This document shows positions 43,969-53,890 of a stretch of DNA of 64,000 nt, piece by piece. The DNA is from Cytidiella melzeri (Eukaryota; Basidiomycota; Agaricomycetes; Polyporales; Irpicaceae). The stretch lies in NCBI GenBank assembly GCA_022592445.1, contig JABYQR010000045.1:62001-126000 (forward strand). The letters run 5' to 3'. Position numbers and translations under genes: made by a program. Below the pieces are notes generated by a model, which saw only the letters and a program-made list of their open reading frames with translations, ran no database searches and was not told the origin of the DNA. Positions within the stretch are counted from its first letter, which is position 1; every line of letters starts with the position of its first letter.

Positions 43969-46900
43969 TCACGACCAGGAAACAGTATGTGCGCTGTTCA
44001 AATCAACGCTGAGGGCGCTCACGACAATCTTCTGCTGCGCCTCGATGTACTCGAACTCGGCCTGCTTTCCTTGGATGTCAACCCTTGACGGCTTGCTTGC
44101 ACCTAGAACCGTAATGGTGTCCAGCCTCTGATCGACGTGAAAGCCCCCATGGCTGGAAATATGGAGCGAACCCTTGGATACACGGAAGTCCACTGTTCGA
44201 TTGGGGGTGGGAGGGAGACTCTCGCCGTCATCGATGTAGGCTGTACCAAACGCATAGCCATCTGCCGCTTGTGAGACAAGGAGAGAGTATGGTCCGGCTC
44301 TAGTCTCCGTGATCGTGTACGCAGGCTTTGAATGCAACAGAAGCACGGCGCCGTCACGGATATGACTGTTGATGTGACCGAGAGGAGCATCGAGGGTAGT
44401 GTTCGCACCGACCGTGGCGTTGACAACGTCGTGTGTGTACCAATCGCGCCAGATGACACGGCCGCGACCAGGGAAGATTCCTAGGAGGAAGGGGTTAGCG
44501 ACTCTGACCAGCCGTTTTCCCGAACAAAGATGCGGCTCACCATCAACAGTAGAAACGTCGGGTGTCAACACTGGCGTGACAAGGATATCGCGTCCAACCA
44601 AATACTGTCTGTCCACAGCAAAGAGCTCCGGCTCGTCTGGGAATTCGTAGAACAGAGCACGAACCGGGGGAGCTCCGAATAGCGATGAATTAGCAAACAA
44701 AGTGTACTAGCTATGGTGTTAGTGAAACCGCAGAGCATGCACAAGGTAAGACGAGCGAACTCACCCAGTAAGGCAAAAGCGTATAACGTTGGGTAATAGC
44801 AGTGCGCGAAGCATTCGCAACACTGTCCCAGCGATAAGGCTCTTGGGAAATGGCGCCCCTGATGTTGTGGTTTCGGTAAAATGGCATGAACGCAGAGAGC
44901 TGCATCCAGCGATTGCAGAGCTCCTCGTCAGTGTTTCCATTGAACCCACATGTATCTGCGCCAACAAAGGGAACTTGGAAGATCTGGAACTGAAGTACGC
45001 CTTGGATGTTGAAGTACATATACTGCCACTTGCTAAAGTTGTCTCCAAGCCAGTGCCCCGTCCATTTACCAGAGCTGGCAAAGGTCGAGCGACTAATGAG
45101 AAAGGGTCGCTTTCCGGGGATGATAGTCTGGAGAGCCTTGTGCGTGGCTTTCTCCTCCATCAATCCCCAGAGATTGTGTACATCGAGCTCAACGTAGCCA
45201 CCAGCATGCGTGGCGTTCGTCGCAAGAGCGTGGATGGAGAGTCGCCCGTTACCTATACATAGTCAACTCAGCACCACGGACCTTGCTCATGCGAAGGCAG
45301 AGCTAAGCGTACCGTTGTGAATGGCATAAGGAGGCGTATTCAGATCAACACCCGTCTGGTTTCCGGCGCCAGTCCCGCGCTTGGCAAGAGCTGTTGTTCC
45401 AGCTTGGTTGAACGTGAGAGTGCCGTTGACAGTGATGTTACCGCTCGGCCCAGAGATTGTCAAGTTGTATCTGTCAGAGACAGCGATTAAATTACGCTAC
45501 GAATACTGTGTAGAAATTGCGGTCATACCCTTCTGGATAATCCAATATAAGGTTTCCAGGCACCCCGGGAAGAAGGAACGGCACACTGGTGTTTGATATA
45601 TCAACGCCCGTCCCACTGCGCGTTGACCATCAGTAAAGGAATATCTGATAGGTCGATGCTTTTACCATGATCCGTCACAGAAAGACGACGCCTCGTTCAT
45701 GTCTAGCCATATGCCGGAAAATAGAACACCAGAGCTAGACCAATTCTTGAGAGCCTCGGTCCAATACTCGTCTGCATTCTTGGCAAACCAGTCTGGGAAG
45801 ACGGTGTATCCGGGCCAGACTTGACCTACGTACTCCGACCCGTCGGGGTTCTTGATGAACGTATCACTACATCATGGTTGCATGTTAACGTTCGGAACAT
45901 AAAGATCAAGTGGGGCCACATACAGTTCTACTCCTCGTGTGTAGGGATCATACTGTGGTATCATCGAGTCAGCCGGGCTTCCGGGGACACAAAAAAGGAA
46001 GCAACATACAATATCCGTTGAATTGACCTGCTTTGCTACGGCAGCATCTACGATCGGGATATAGTATTGATGGTGGGCAGCCTGGTTGAAGGGTGTCAGA
46101 GTGGCCAAAGGACACCAGAAACTGGACGTGGCTCACGAGGTCTTCAATGAATGCTCGCATTTCATCCGCAGGGAAAGACACCGGATCAGCAGTGAAGTCA
46201 CGGACAGCATGGTAGAGGTCGATATCGTTCCACATGACTAGCAGAACAGTCAGTATTATATCCGAAGATGACTCTAGACTTCGAGAATCACCTTCTAGCG
46301 GGATATTTGCCTCACGCATCTTGGTAACTTGGTCTCTGGTCTCGTTGACGCTCTGGTAGCCCCATCTGCACAGGTGGAAGCCAAATCCGAAGGCAGGTTG
46401 CCAGGTGGGCATGCCGATGAGTTCTCCGTACTGCTCAATGACATTCTGTGGAGACGGTCCCGAGAAGAAGTAAAAGTCGAGTGTACCACCAATCAGACGG
46501 TATTCTATGAGCGACACGTTGGATGATGGCGGAGTGAGAAGAAGAATATCAGACCCAGATGCGCTGCGCAGTTCCTCGGTCAGTCAAAGCGCCTCGGGCA
46601 TATAGACGTTCGAATTACCTGAACAGGAACACGCCATGCGACTGTGAGCGATTTGTCGTCTCATTGAAGCGGTGCTCCATGTACACTGGGTGTGTACCGT
46701 AGCTACATTACCGACAATGGTGCGGAAGTGAGAATCCGCTGTAACATCATAAGACAATGGAAAGTCTCACACGTTCTCGTCTATTGGGTCTGCTATATCA
46801 CGAGCCCACATAGTCTGAATAGTACCGACACCGCCACCGGTGCCAACGTCACGCCTGAATCCACTGCTGGCGACGACTTCGCCCAACCCGTAAATATTGG

Positions 46901-47628
46901 CACCGAGAGGAAGCGAAGAAGTCAGTTGCAAATATTGGTCTTCGAATACGAGTGGGAAAGCGTCCAGAGCGGTCGAGTTATCCTCGGAAATGACAGGTGG
47001 TATGGGGGTCGCCGGCAGAGAGGAGATTCGAGTGTCAAAAAGAGGCATGGCGTCAGGCTGAGAGCGGCGAGTGATCCAGAATGCGAATGGGGAAGACTCA
47101 TAGTTGAAGACGAGGTCGGAGCTGTTCTTGCGAACTGTTTGCGGCGCAGTCGGAAGATTCACAACCGAGGATGGCACCGTGAATTGTGCTTTGTCGGTGT
47201 CATAGATGTTCACGTGGAGTCTAGATACTCATGAGTGTGTGGAAGATGCGCCGCCAGAAGTGCAACAGACAGACCTCGTGTCAGAATCGTAATTCACTTC
47301 AAGCGTCAAGTTTGCAATGTCTTGTCCGAAAGCGTTGCATGCTGAGCCAGCGAGGTTCAGCTTTGCAATCAACCCAGTTTTTGTTTGATCAAGATCAGCA
47401 AGAGTATAACCTACATGACCAAGATCAACATCCGGACAAGTCAGAAATCAAAGCTTGGAAATCAACCATACCTGGGCAAGTAGAGACATTCAGAGAATGT
47501 GTCACATTTTTAGCAGCCAACTTGTCAGGAAATAAGCTTTGCTGCAGATTTGACAATTGCCTTCCTGATACATGCGTGTGACGAGGTATTGACAGAAACA
47601 AGAGCGCAGCAAAGAGACCAGAAAGCAT
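43969..47628 (-). CDS. Secreted GH31 alpha-glucosidase
   Basis: The ATG at 47628 begins a signal peptide (MLSGLFAALLFLSIP...). Minus-strand blocks: an N-terminal galactose-mutarotase-like domain with YGLGEVVASSGFR, then the (beta/alpha)8 barrel with PTWQPAFGFGFHLCRWGY, MWNDIDLYHAVRDFT, the nucleophile motif WLDMNEASSF near 45700, SRSTFASSGKWTGHWLGDNFSKW (acid/base Asp in GD), PFVGADTCGFNG, and the C-terminal beta domain ending SAHTVSWS-stop at 43969. Many N-glycosylation sequons fit a secreted enzyme. GH31 members of this type release glucose from maltose, starch and related alpha-glucans outside the cell. About ten introns. A LINE inserted 210 bases upstream may affect its promoter. Confidence 0.9.
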
Positions 47629-47837
47629 TGTGAACGAGCACAACACCCGCAGGAGCGACGGGGTTGAAGCTACCTTGGGCCGCTCCACTTTATACTCGAC
47701 GCCCATAGACCCTGGTCGCCGGCATGCATCCAACATCAGAACATTTCAAGGTCGCTCACGAGGGCAGAATCGTCGCCAGTGATCACAATGGTTGCATGTG
47801 ACGCTGCTGCCCGAGGCGAACTGAAACGCGACCCCGT

Positions 47838-47850
47838 GACGCGAGAAGCA
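47838..47850. repeat. Left 13-bp target-site duplication of the LINE
   Basis: GACGCGAGAAGCA, repeated exactly at 53878-53890 directly after the poly-A tail. Confidence 0.93.
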
Positions 47851-48046
47851 CCACGCCGCTTCTTGAACCCGTACCACCACCACTAAGAAAATTCCCACGC
47901 TTAAACATAACGCCTCCCTCGCCACCATTCCCCTCCCCTCCCCGTTAATCGCTCGAGTTCTCCTTTAAAATACTTTAATATCATCTACTCTTCTCGTATC
48001 CGCGTTATTAATCTTCCCCTTAAAGCCCGTACCACTTTAATTCAGC

Positions 48047-49861
48047 ATGTCTGGCGTTTTAACAGACGCAGACATGACTCTCCCTCCGTCCCAGCAGTCG
48101 CTGGATTATATGACCCCGCCCGCCCCGATACACCAGGCTGAGTTTAATCAGCCAACGCCCTCAGAGGCTCCTGGTGCGCCCTATTATAACCACCCTCAGA
48201 GCACCCCTGTCAACTTCTTACCGCAGCCCCCTCAACCTGCTGCCACCATCGAGTCGCAAACCATCGATGAAGATGCTGATCTGTGGGGAGACGATATCCC
48301 TCCAGACACGCCGTGCGGTGCTCACCTTCCGTGCGATAACGAAGATCAGATCAGCGAGTCTCTACCGGTCTTCGCTGCCACCCTCTCTACCCTCGCCGCC
48401 TTCCTCACCGAGCCGGCGGTTATGCACCGCATCAGGGACCTAGCACTCCATACAAAATCGTTCGAGAACACCGTCTTGCCCATCTTCAACAACCTACGGG
48501 GCCTCGTCAACATGTGGAACAACACAGTGGACGCGGATCTCGCCATTCAGCGCAGCGTGTCCGCCCCCTCTCCTCGCGCAGAGCCAAGCTCAACACCCTC
48601 AGCGGCCATTCACGCCCAGCTCGTTACTCAAGCAGTCCGACCAGCACACATGTCCACACGAGCCGGTGGTAGCCTGACTCACCACACGGGCCAACCCTCC
48701 CTCCCCTCATCCGCCTCGTCGAGACCGCCTCCCGTACCCATGGCCAATCGACCTGCCCCGACTTACGCGCAAGCCCTTAAGTCGCGACCGGCCAACACCC
48801 TCCTGAACATCACCTCCGCCCTTGCAACTGCCTTACCTGATGCCCCAGCTGAGGCAGTACTTTCTATGGCTACTAGGATGATCCCTACGCCGCCCAATCG
48901 AGCTGTCCCTCGACACGCTCCACGGAACGCCTCCAAGGTTATCACGGTAAAGCCGACCAGCGGCAACATCTCAGTCTCTGACATTCCCAACGACCAGCAG
49001 CTTCTCAGCAACTTCTCCCTCGTGTACGAGGAGGCCAAGATGGACAGGCGCATCCCACAGGACGCGCCTGACATCCTCTTCGTGCGATGGCTTAATAATG
49101 CGCTTCACCTCCAGTTCCGGACGTCGCCATGCGATGGCACAGAAGCGGTCATTGAATCCTTTTGGCGCAAGTGCAGGGGCCTGAGCACCGCCACCCCAGC
49201 GTGTTCTAAATTCCGATTCCGCAACGGTGTGCTATACCGTCGCGTTCCTTTCTCTGACCCGTCTAATGCCACATCTGACGAGTCCATCCAACAGCTTAGA
49301 CAAGCTCTGCTGAGCCAATACGCTTGGGAGGGGGTCACCATGGTAGGCAACCCGCGCGTCCAAATATCCGAAGGCTCCTCCTTCGGCACGGTGTTTGTGG
49401 ACTTCTACGACAGTTCCACGTCTCGGTGCATGCGACAGATCATGCGACAGATTGTGTACCTCAACGGTGGCACATGCCGAGCTGTGCAGGCTCATAACTT
49501 CCGGCCTGCAACCCCCCGATGCGCTGTCTGCCAGCGCTGGGGTCATCCCGCAGACATCTGCCGTTCGCAAGTGGTAAGGTGCCCTGTGTGCGCGCAACCA
49601 CATGACGAGCGCGACCACGAACGTCTAGCTCCTCTTGCTGACACCAAATGTTTCAACTGTGGTGAGGCACATCGCTCAGACTCCCCTGACTGTTCTTTCT
49701 TCCGGCACCGTCGCGATCGGGATTGGATTCAGACACACCAGCCAGCTTCACAAGCTGTTCGTAGAACACCCCACACCGATTTCAGGCAGGTCACTCGACC
49801 TAGTCGAAACACGCGCGTTGGCATGGGACGACAACCCCACGGCCCCGTCAGAGCACCCTAG
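48047..49861 (+). CDS. LINE ORF1, nucleic-acid-binding gag-like protein
   Basis: 604 residues. The first 300 are Pro/Ser/Ala-rich and low complexity. The middle (about 310-480) is a conserved RNA-binding-like region. Three cysteine knuckles close the protein: CAVCQRWGHPADIC (CX2CX4HX4C) near 491, CPVCAQPHDERDH near 513, and CFNCGEAHRSDSPDC near 534. Such ORF1 proteins coat the element's RNA. The stop TAG at 49859 is five bases from the ORF2 start. Confidence 0.93.
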   Translation: MSGVLTDADMTLPPSQQSLDYMTPPAPIHQAEFNQPTPSEAPGAPYYNHPQSTPVNFLPQPPQPAATIESQTIDEDADLWGDDIPPDTPCGAHLPCDNEDQISESLPVFAATLSTLAAFLTEPAVMHRIRDLALHTKSFENTVLPIFNNLRGLVNMWNNTVDADLAIQRSVSAPSPRAEPSSTPSAAIHAQLVTQAVRPAHMSTRAGGSLTHHTGQPSLPSSASSRPPPVPMANRPAPTYAQALKSRPANTLLNITSALATALPDAPAEAVLSMATRMIPTPPNRAVPRHAPRNASKVITVKPTSGNISVSDIPNDQQLLSNFSLVYEEAKMDRRIPQDAPDILFVRWLNNALHLQFRTSPCDGTEAVIESFWRKCRGLSTATPACSKFRFRNGVLYRRVPFSDPSNATSDESIQQLRQALLSQYAWEGVTMVGNPRVQISEGSSFGTVFVDFYDSSTSRCMRQIMRQIVYLNGGTCRAVQAHNFRPATPRCAVCQRWGHPADICRSQVVRCPVCAQPHDERDHERLAPLADTKCFNCGEAHRSDSPDCSFFRHRRDRDWIQTHQPASQAVRRTPHTDFRQVTRPSRNTRVGMGRQPHGPVRAP

Positions 49862-49866
49862 ACCTA

Positions 49867-52800
49867 ATGACGGATTCAACCCTTAGTGTTTTCCGGGTAA
49901 TTTCTTTTAATGCTAACCATACAGCCGCTAATACCGCTGCCGTGCTTCAACACTTTGTCCAAGCGGACGCCATCTTCATCCAGGAACCCGCGTATGCCGT
50001 CCTCAAACACACTCCTTCCACAACGAACCCCCACGGCGATGAGTTCTTTGGAACTCAGGCGCAATCGAGAGACTGGATTCTTCTTGAGGTCAGAGATATT
50101 CGTCAAGCACGAGTAGCGTGCTACGTCAACCGTAGGTGGGCGGGCGCCAACCCGCGGACTCGCCACGACATCATTTCGCATCCTCATCTCTTATGCTTCT
50201 CCGTTTCCTTCCAAAACACGGAACGCTTCTTTTTGAATGTGTACAGCCACCCAGACACACACGAGGCCACTCACACACTGCTGGCCTCGCAACACCTCCC
50301 ACCCTTCACCCTTGTTGCAGGCGACTTCAACCTCCACCACATGCTTTGGGAGTCAGGCCGCCGCGACGATCGACATGCGCAAGACGTCATTGACTTCATG
50401 CCAGACATTAATGTCTCGCTGTTGAACTCTCTGGACGTGTACACTCACTTCCCTCACCGTCGCGGATTTTCGCCATCCGTCATTGATCTCGCGTGGATTG
50501 ACTCTACGCTCATGGACCATCCTCTCACCACCCTCACGGTGGACACTGACATGCGCATGGGGTCAGACCACGCGGTCCTGACCATCGACATTCCCACCAC
50601 GCCGGAATATGTTGCACTCCCGCGCATCGCACCCAATTCCGAGGCAGAAACGGAATTCATGCTGGACATCATCGATGCCGCACGCATGCGTATTCATGAC
50701 TCTGTTTCCTCTGCTCAAGATGTTGAACACTCGCTGAACACTTTCTTTGATTCTGTACAGGAAGCGTTCAACCGACATGCGTCGGTTCCACGCATCACCA
50801 GCCACTCCAAACCGTGGTGGAACGAGGAGTGCCGGGAAGCCCTCAGGGTGTTTCGGCTCACCAACCAGCAAGAGGATCGGTGGGCCTTCTTTCGCGCGGT
50901 GCGCAAGGCCAAGAGGCTGCACTTCGACAACATCATCCAGGACATGGCAGCCAAAAAGCGAGTCTGGGACCTCACGTCGTGGTCCAAACCACGCCCGGTA
51001 TCGACCGCATCTCACATCAAGGGCAACGACGGGGCCACCCTAGGCTCCTTCGACGATTTCGTCAAGGGCTGCGCCGGGCAGTTCTACTCGGCACAGGACC
51101 GGCCGGTTGACCTCTCCATCGTTGAGGTCCTCGAACAGCGCAACGAGAGGGCTTTTCCGCCTTTCTCTCGACAAGAGCTAAGGGAAAGTCTTGTATCGAC
51201 GTCATCCCGCTCCGCACCAGGTCCAGACCACCTCACCTGGTCAATGATCAAGTCCCTTGTCGCCGACCGCGAAGTCGAAACGTATTTTCTCTCCATCTTT
51301 AATGCATGCGTGTCTAACAGTTTTTGGCCCCAGCAGTTCAAGTCGTCAGTGACCATTGTCATCCCGAAGCCTAAGAAAACTGATTACTCAGTTTTAAAGG
51401 CATACAGGCCTATCGTCCTCCTCAGCTGCTTAGGCAAGCTGGCGGAGAAGCTAATTGCTAACCGTATGCAGTACGACTGCGTACGGTACCAGCTGTTACA
51501 CCCCTCCCAGTGTGGGGGTGTACGTCTCCACTCCACGGACGACGCTGGTCTCCTCCTTGTCCACCACTTACGAGCGGCGCGTGCAGCGGGTCTCCACACC
51601 TCCTGCCTCGCGATGGACATAGCCCAATTTTTTCCCTCTATCAACCACCATTTGCTGGTGGCCATCCTGCGACGCCTTGGGTTCCACTCCTCCCTTTGCC
51701 TTCTCATTGCCAATTACCTATCAAACCGCACCACTCAATTCCGATGGGCTGAACGACTCTCCGATCAGGTCAGCTGCACGGTCGGCGTGGGACAGGGCTC
51801 ATGCCTCTCCCCCACCTTCTCAGCACTGGCCATCACCCCGGCTCTCACCCTTATCTCCAAACTCCTCCCGCCTTCAGACCCCTCCCTGCGATCCCTCTTG
51901 CTGTTTTTCGTAGACGACGGCACCCTCGCTCTCTCCTCGGACTCGCTAGGCACAAATGTCTTCATCCTCCGTCACCTTTACCTCCGCATCGTCGAAACGT
52001 TCGCGCGCATCGGCATCATCCTAGAACTTGACAAACTCGAACTTGCTCATTTCCCTCGCCCCAAATACCATGGACCTCTACCCTCCCTCACTATTTCCAT
52101 CAACAACTCCTCCATCACGCTCACTCCCAAACTCATCTGGCGCTACCTGGGCTTCTTTTTCGACCCCCAACTCAACTTCCGTTACCACGTTCGCTTCTAT
52201 GCCACCAAGGCTCTCAGCACCGTTCGCGGGTACCCCATGTTGGGTAACTCTAACCGAGGCCTCGCTCCGGCGCAGAAGCGGCTCCTATATATCTCATGTA
52301 TTCGCCCCATCCTTACTTACGGTTTCCGACTCTGGTTCAGCCCACGCAAGCCACAAAAATCCCTCATCTCCTCTCTCTCCCAAGCTCAATCCGCTGCAGC
52401 AAGGTGGATCCTGGGGGCGTTTCGCACATCCCCTGTCGGCGGAATGGAAATCCTCGCAGGGCTCCTTCCAATACGCCTCCACTTACGCAAACTCTTTGAT
52501 ACCTCTGTCCTCCGCACACAATGTCTCCCGGCCAGTCACCTTGTCACAATCGCGGCCACCCCTGACGCCGCTCGCAGCTCATCCCACTCCGTCGGGTTCC
52601 CCGTCCACAACATCCTCCCACGCTCCTCTCTCCCCCTTCAGATCCAGCATCAATCATCTACGCCCAATCTCGAGCCCATCAGCCACTCACACCCCGAATT
52701 ACAGCCCGGAAATAGAGTAGTAGATTTATTTTCTTCGCGCGTTTCATTTAATATCTCACATCCTAAGAAATCCTCAGACGAGTTTCAACCTTGGTTAGAA

Positions 52801-53715
52801 CGCAAACGCGAATTCATCAGTCAATTAGCTTCCTCCCCTTTAACCACCTTTGCATTTTCTGACGGTTCAGCTCGTACAGGAACTCCAGACATTGCCGCCG
52901 CCGCATACCGATTGTACATTGGACGCGCCCTCGTTGCATCGAAAGCCTTCACCTACTCAGAAGCCACGTCGTTCGACGCGGAGTTCCTCGCACTCGCCGC
53001 GTGCATCGCCCGCGGCATTAATATCACCACCACGGACCTGCATATCTTCTGCGACAGCGAATCCGCCATCTCCACTCTCCTCAGGGTGGAACCACACTCG
53101 GCCCAAGCCATATCCATCAGCACTTCTACCCGCCTTCGTGCCTGGTTTTCCCTAAACCCCGCAGCGCACCTTCACATCCACTGGTGTCCAGGCCATGTGG
53201 GCATCGAACAAAATGAGCTCGTCGACCAGCAAGCCCGCGAGGCGCTGGAAACGCCCAACCCTATCCCATTCACCTCGATCGCATGGGCCAGAAAGACTGC
53301 AAAGATGCGGGCTATTCACGCGTGGGCGAACATGTGCAAACACCCGGCGTATAGAGGCCGCAACTTCTTACACGGACGACGTGCGCTCGCCCCCACCACT
53401 CACAAGGGAGGAAAGTTCCTCACCCGCTTCACCACCAACAGCTTGGTCGCTCGAGCAGCCCGAGCAATACTGAATCACGCACCCACGGGGGAATACCGGT
53501 CGCGCTTCTTCCCAAACGAAAACTCTCGATGCGACGATTGCAACGTCTTTCACTCGCGCGCACACATACTGAACCAGTGTACACGGTACTATCGGCCTCG
53601 ACGCAACTTTCTGGAGTTCTTGAAGAACTCTGCTGATCCCGACCCTGCGCTTTATTCTTTTCTTATTGATAATCCTCTTGCATTTACATTCGATCACGCT
53701 CCCACTAATAATTAG
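49867..53715 (+). CDS. LINE ORF2, endonuclease / reverse transcriptase / RNase H
   Basis: 1,282 residues. An APE-type endonuclease opens it (SFNANH near 15, IQEPAY near 38, AGDFNLHHMLW near 153, GSDHAVLTIDI near 234). The reverse transcriptase spans about 450-780, with PKPKKTDYSVLKAYRPI, LAMDIAQFFPSIN, VGVGQGSCLSPTFSAL and the catalytic FFVDDGT near 680. RNase H lies at about 990-1130: FSDGSARTG, DAEFLAL, IFCDSESAI, HWCPGHVGIEQNE with the expected acidic residues. A C-terminal HxxxC zinc segment (CDDCNVFHSRAHILNQC) follows. All catalytic residues appear present, so the protein could be functional. Confidence 0.95.
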   Translation: MTDSTLSVFRVISFNANHTAANTAAVLQHFVQADAIFIQEPAYAVLKHTPSTTNPHGDEFFGTQAQSRDWILLEVRDIRQARVACYVNRRWAGANPRTRHDIISHPHLLCFSVSFQNTERFFLNVYSHPDTHEATHTLLASQHLPPFTLVAGDFNLHHMLWESGRRDDRHAQDVIDFMPDINVSLLNSLDVYTHFPHRRGFSPSVIDLAWIDSTLMDHPLTTLTVDTDMRMGSDHAVLTIDIPTTPEYVALPRIAPNSEAETEFMLDIIDAARMRIHDSVSSAQDVEHSLNTFFDSVQEAFNRHASVPRITSHSKPWWNEECREALRVFRLTNQQEDRWAFFRAVRKAKRLHFDNIIQDMAAKKRVWDLTSWSKPRPVSTASHIKGNDGATLGSFDDFVKGCAGQFYSAQDRPVDLSIVEVLEQRNERAFPPFSRQELRESLVSTSSRSAPGPDHLTWSMIKSLVADREVETYFLSIFNACVSNSFWPQQFKSSVTIVIPKPKKTDYSVLKAYRPIVLLSCLGKLAEKLIANRMQYDCVRYQLLHPSQCGGVRLHSTDDAGLLLVHHLRAARAAGLHTSCLAMDIAQFFPSINHHLLVAILRRLGFHSSLCLLIANYLSNRTTQFRWAERLSDQVSCTVGVGQGSCLSPTFSALAITPALTLISKLLPPSDPSLRSLLLFFVDDGTLALSSDSLGTNVFILRHLYLRIVETFARIGIILELDKLELAHFPRPKYHGPLPSLTISINNSSITLTPKLIWRYLGFFFDPQLNFRYHVRFYATKALSTVRGYPMLGNSNRGLAPAQKRLLYISCIRPILTYGFRLWFSPRKPQKSLISSLSQAQSAAARWILGAFRTSPVGGMEILAGLLPIRLHLRKLFDTSVLRTQCLPASHLVTIAATPDAARSSSHSVGFPVHNILPRSSLPLQIQHQSSTPNLEPISHSHPELQPGNRVVDLFSSRVSFNISHPKKSSDEFQPWLERKREFISQLASSPLTTFAFSDGSARTGTPDIAAAAYRLYIGRALVASKAFTYSEATSFDAEFLALAACIARGINITTTDLHIFCDSESAISTLLRVEPHSAQAISISTSTRLRAWFSLNPAAHLHIHWCPGHVGIEQNELVDQQAREALETPNPIPFTSIAWARKTAKMRAIHAWANMCKHPAYRGRNFLHGRRALAPTTHKGGKFLTRFTTNSLVARAARAILNHAPTGEYRSRFFPNENSRCDDCNVFHSRAHILNQCTRYYRPRRNFLEFLKNSADPDPALYSFLIDNPLAFTFDHAPTNN

Positions 53716-53877
53716 AACTCCCTAACGTGGTAGTGTACTCACTTTGCGCGTATCGCGCGTCTGGGCTTTAGAGTCTCCCCGCTACACGTAGAGTATCATG
53801 TGTATAGTTTTATGATTTGCATCGTCCCTGGCTTCGCCGACGTATAATAACAATGATTTAAAAAAAAAAAAAAAAAA

Positions 53878-53890
53878 GACGCGAGAAGCA
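53878..53890. repeat. Right 13-bp target-site duplication of the LINE
   Basis: Exact copy of 47838-47850 immediately following the A tract. Confidence 0.93.

Larger units (their letters stand above)
47851..53877 (+). mobile_element. Full-length LINE, Tad1-like clade, 6,027 bp
   Basis: The element begins at 47851 and ends in an 18-nt A tract (53860-53877), bounded by a perfect 13-bp duplication. It has a 196-bp 5' UTR, two open ORFs separated by five bases, and a 162-bp 3' UTR including the tail. The domain order EN-RT-RNaseH in ORF2 and CCHC knuckles in ORF1 fit the fungal Tad1 clade. There are no stops or frameshifts in either ORF. The perfect duplication and open ORFs suggest a young, potentially active copy. 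It lies in the 5' flank of the GH31 gene, head to head with it. Confidence 0.95.

Noticed and set aside
52028..52720. 230-residue ORF in another frame of the LINE
   Set aside because: Shadow of the reverse transcriptase frame, which has all catalytic motifs.
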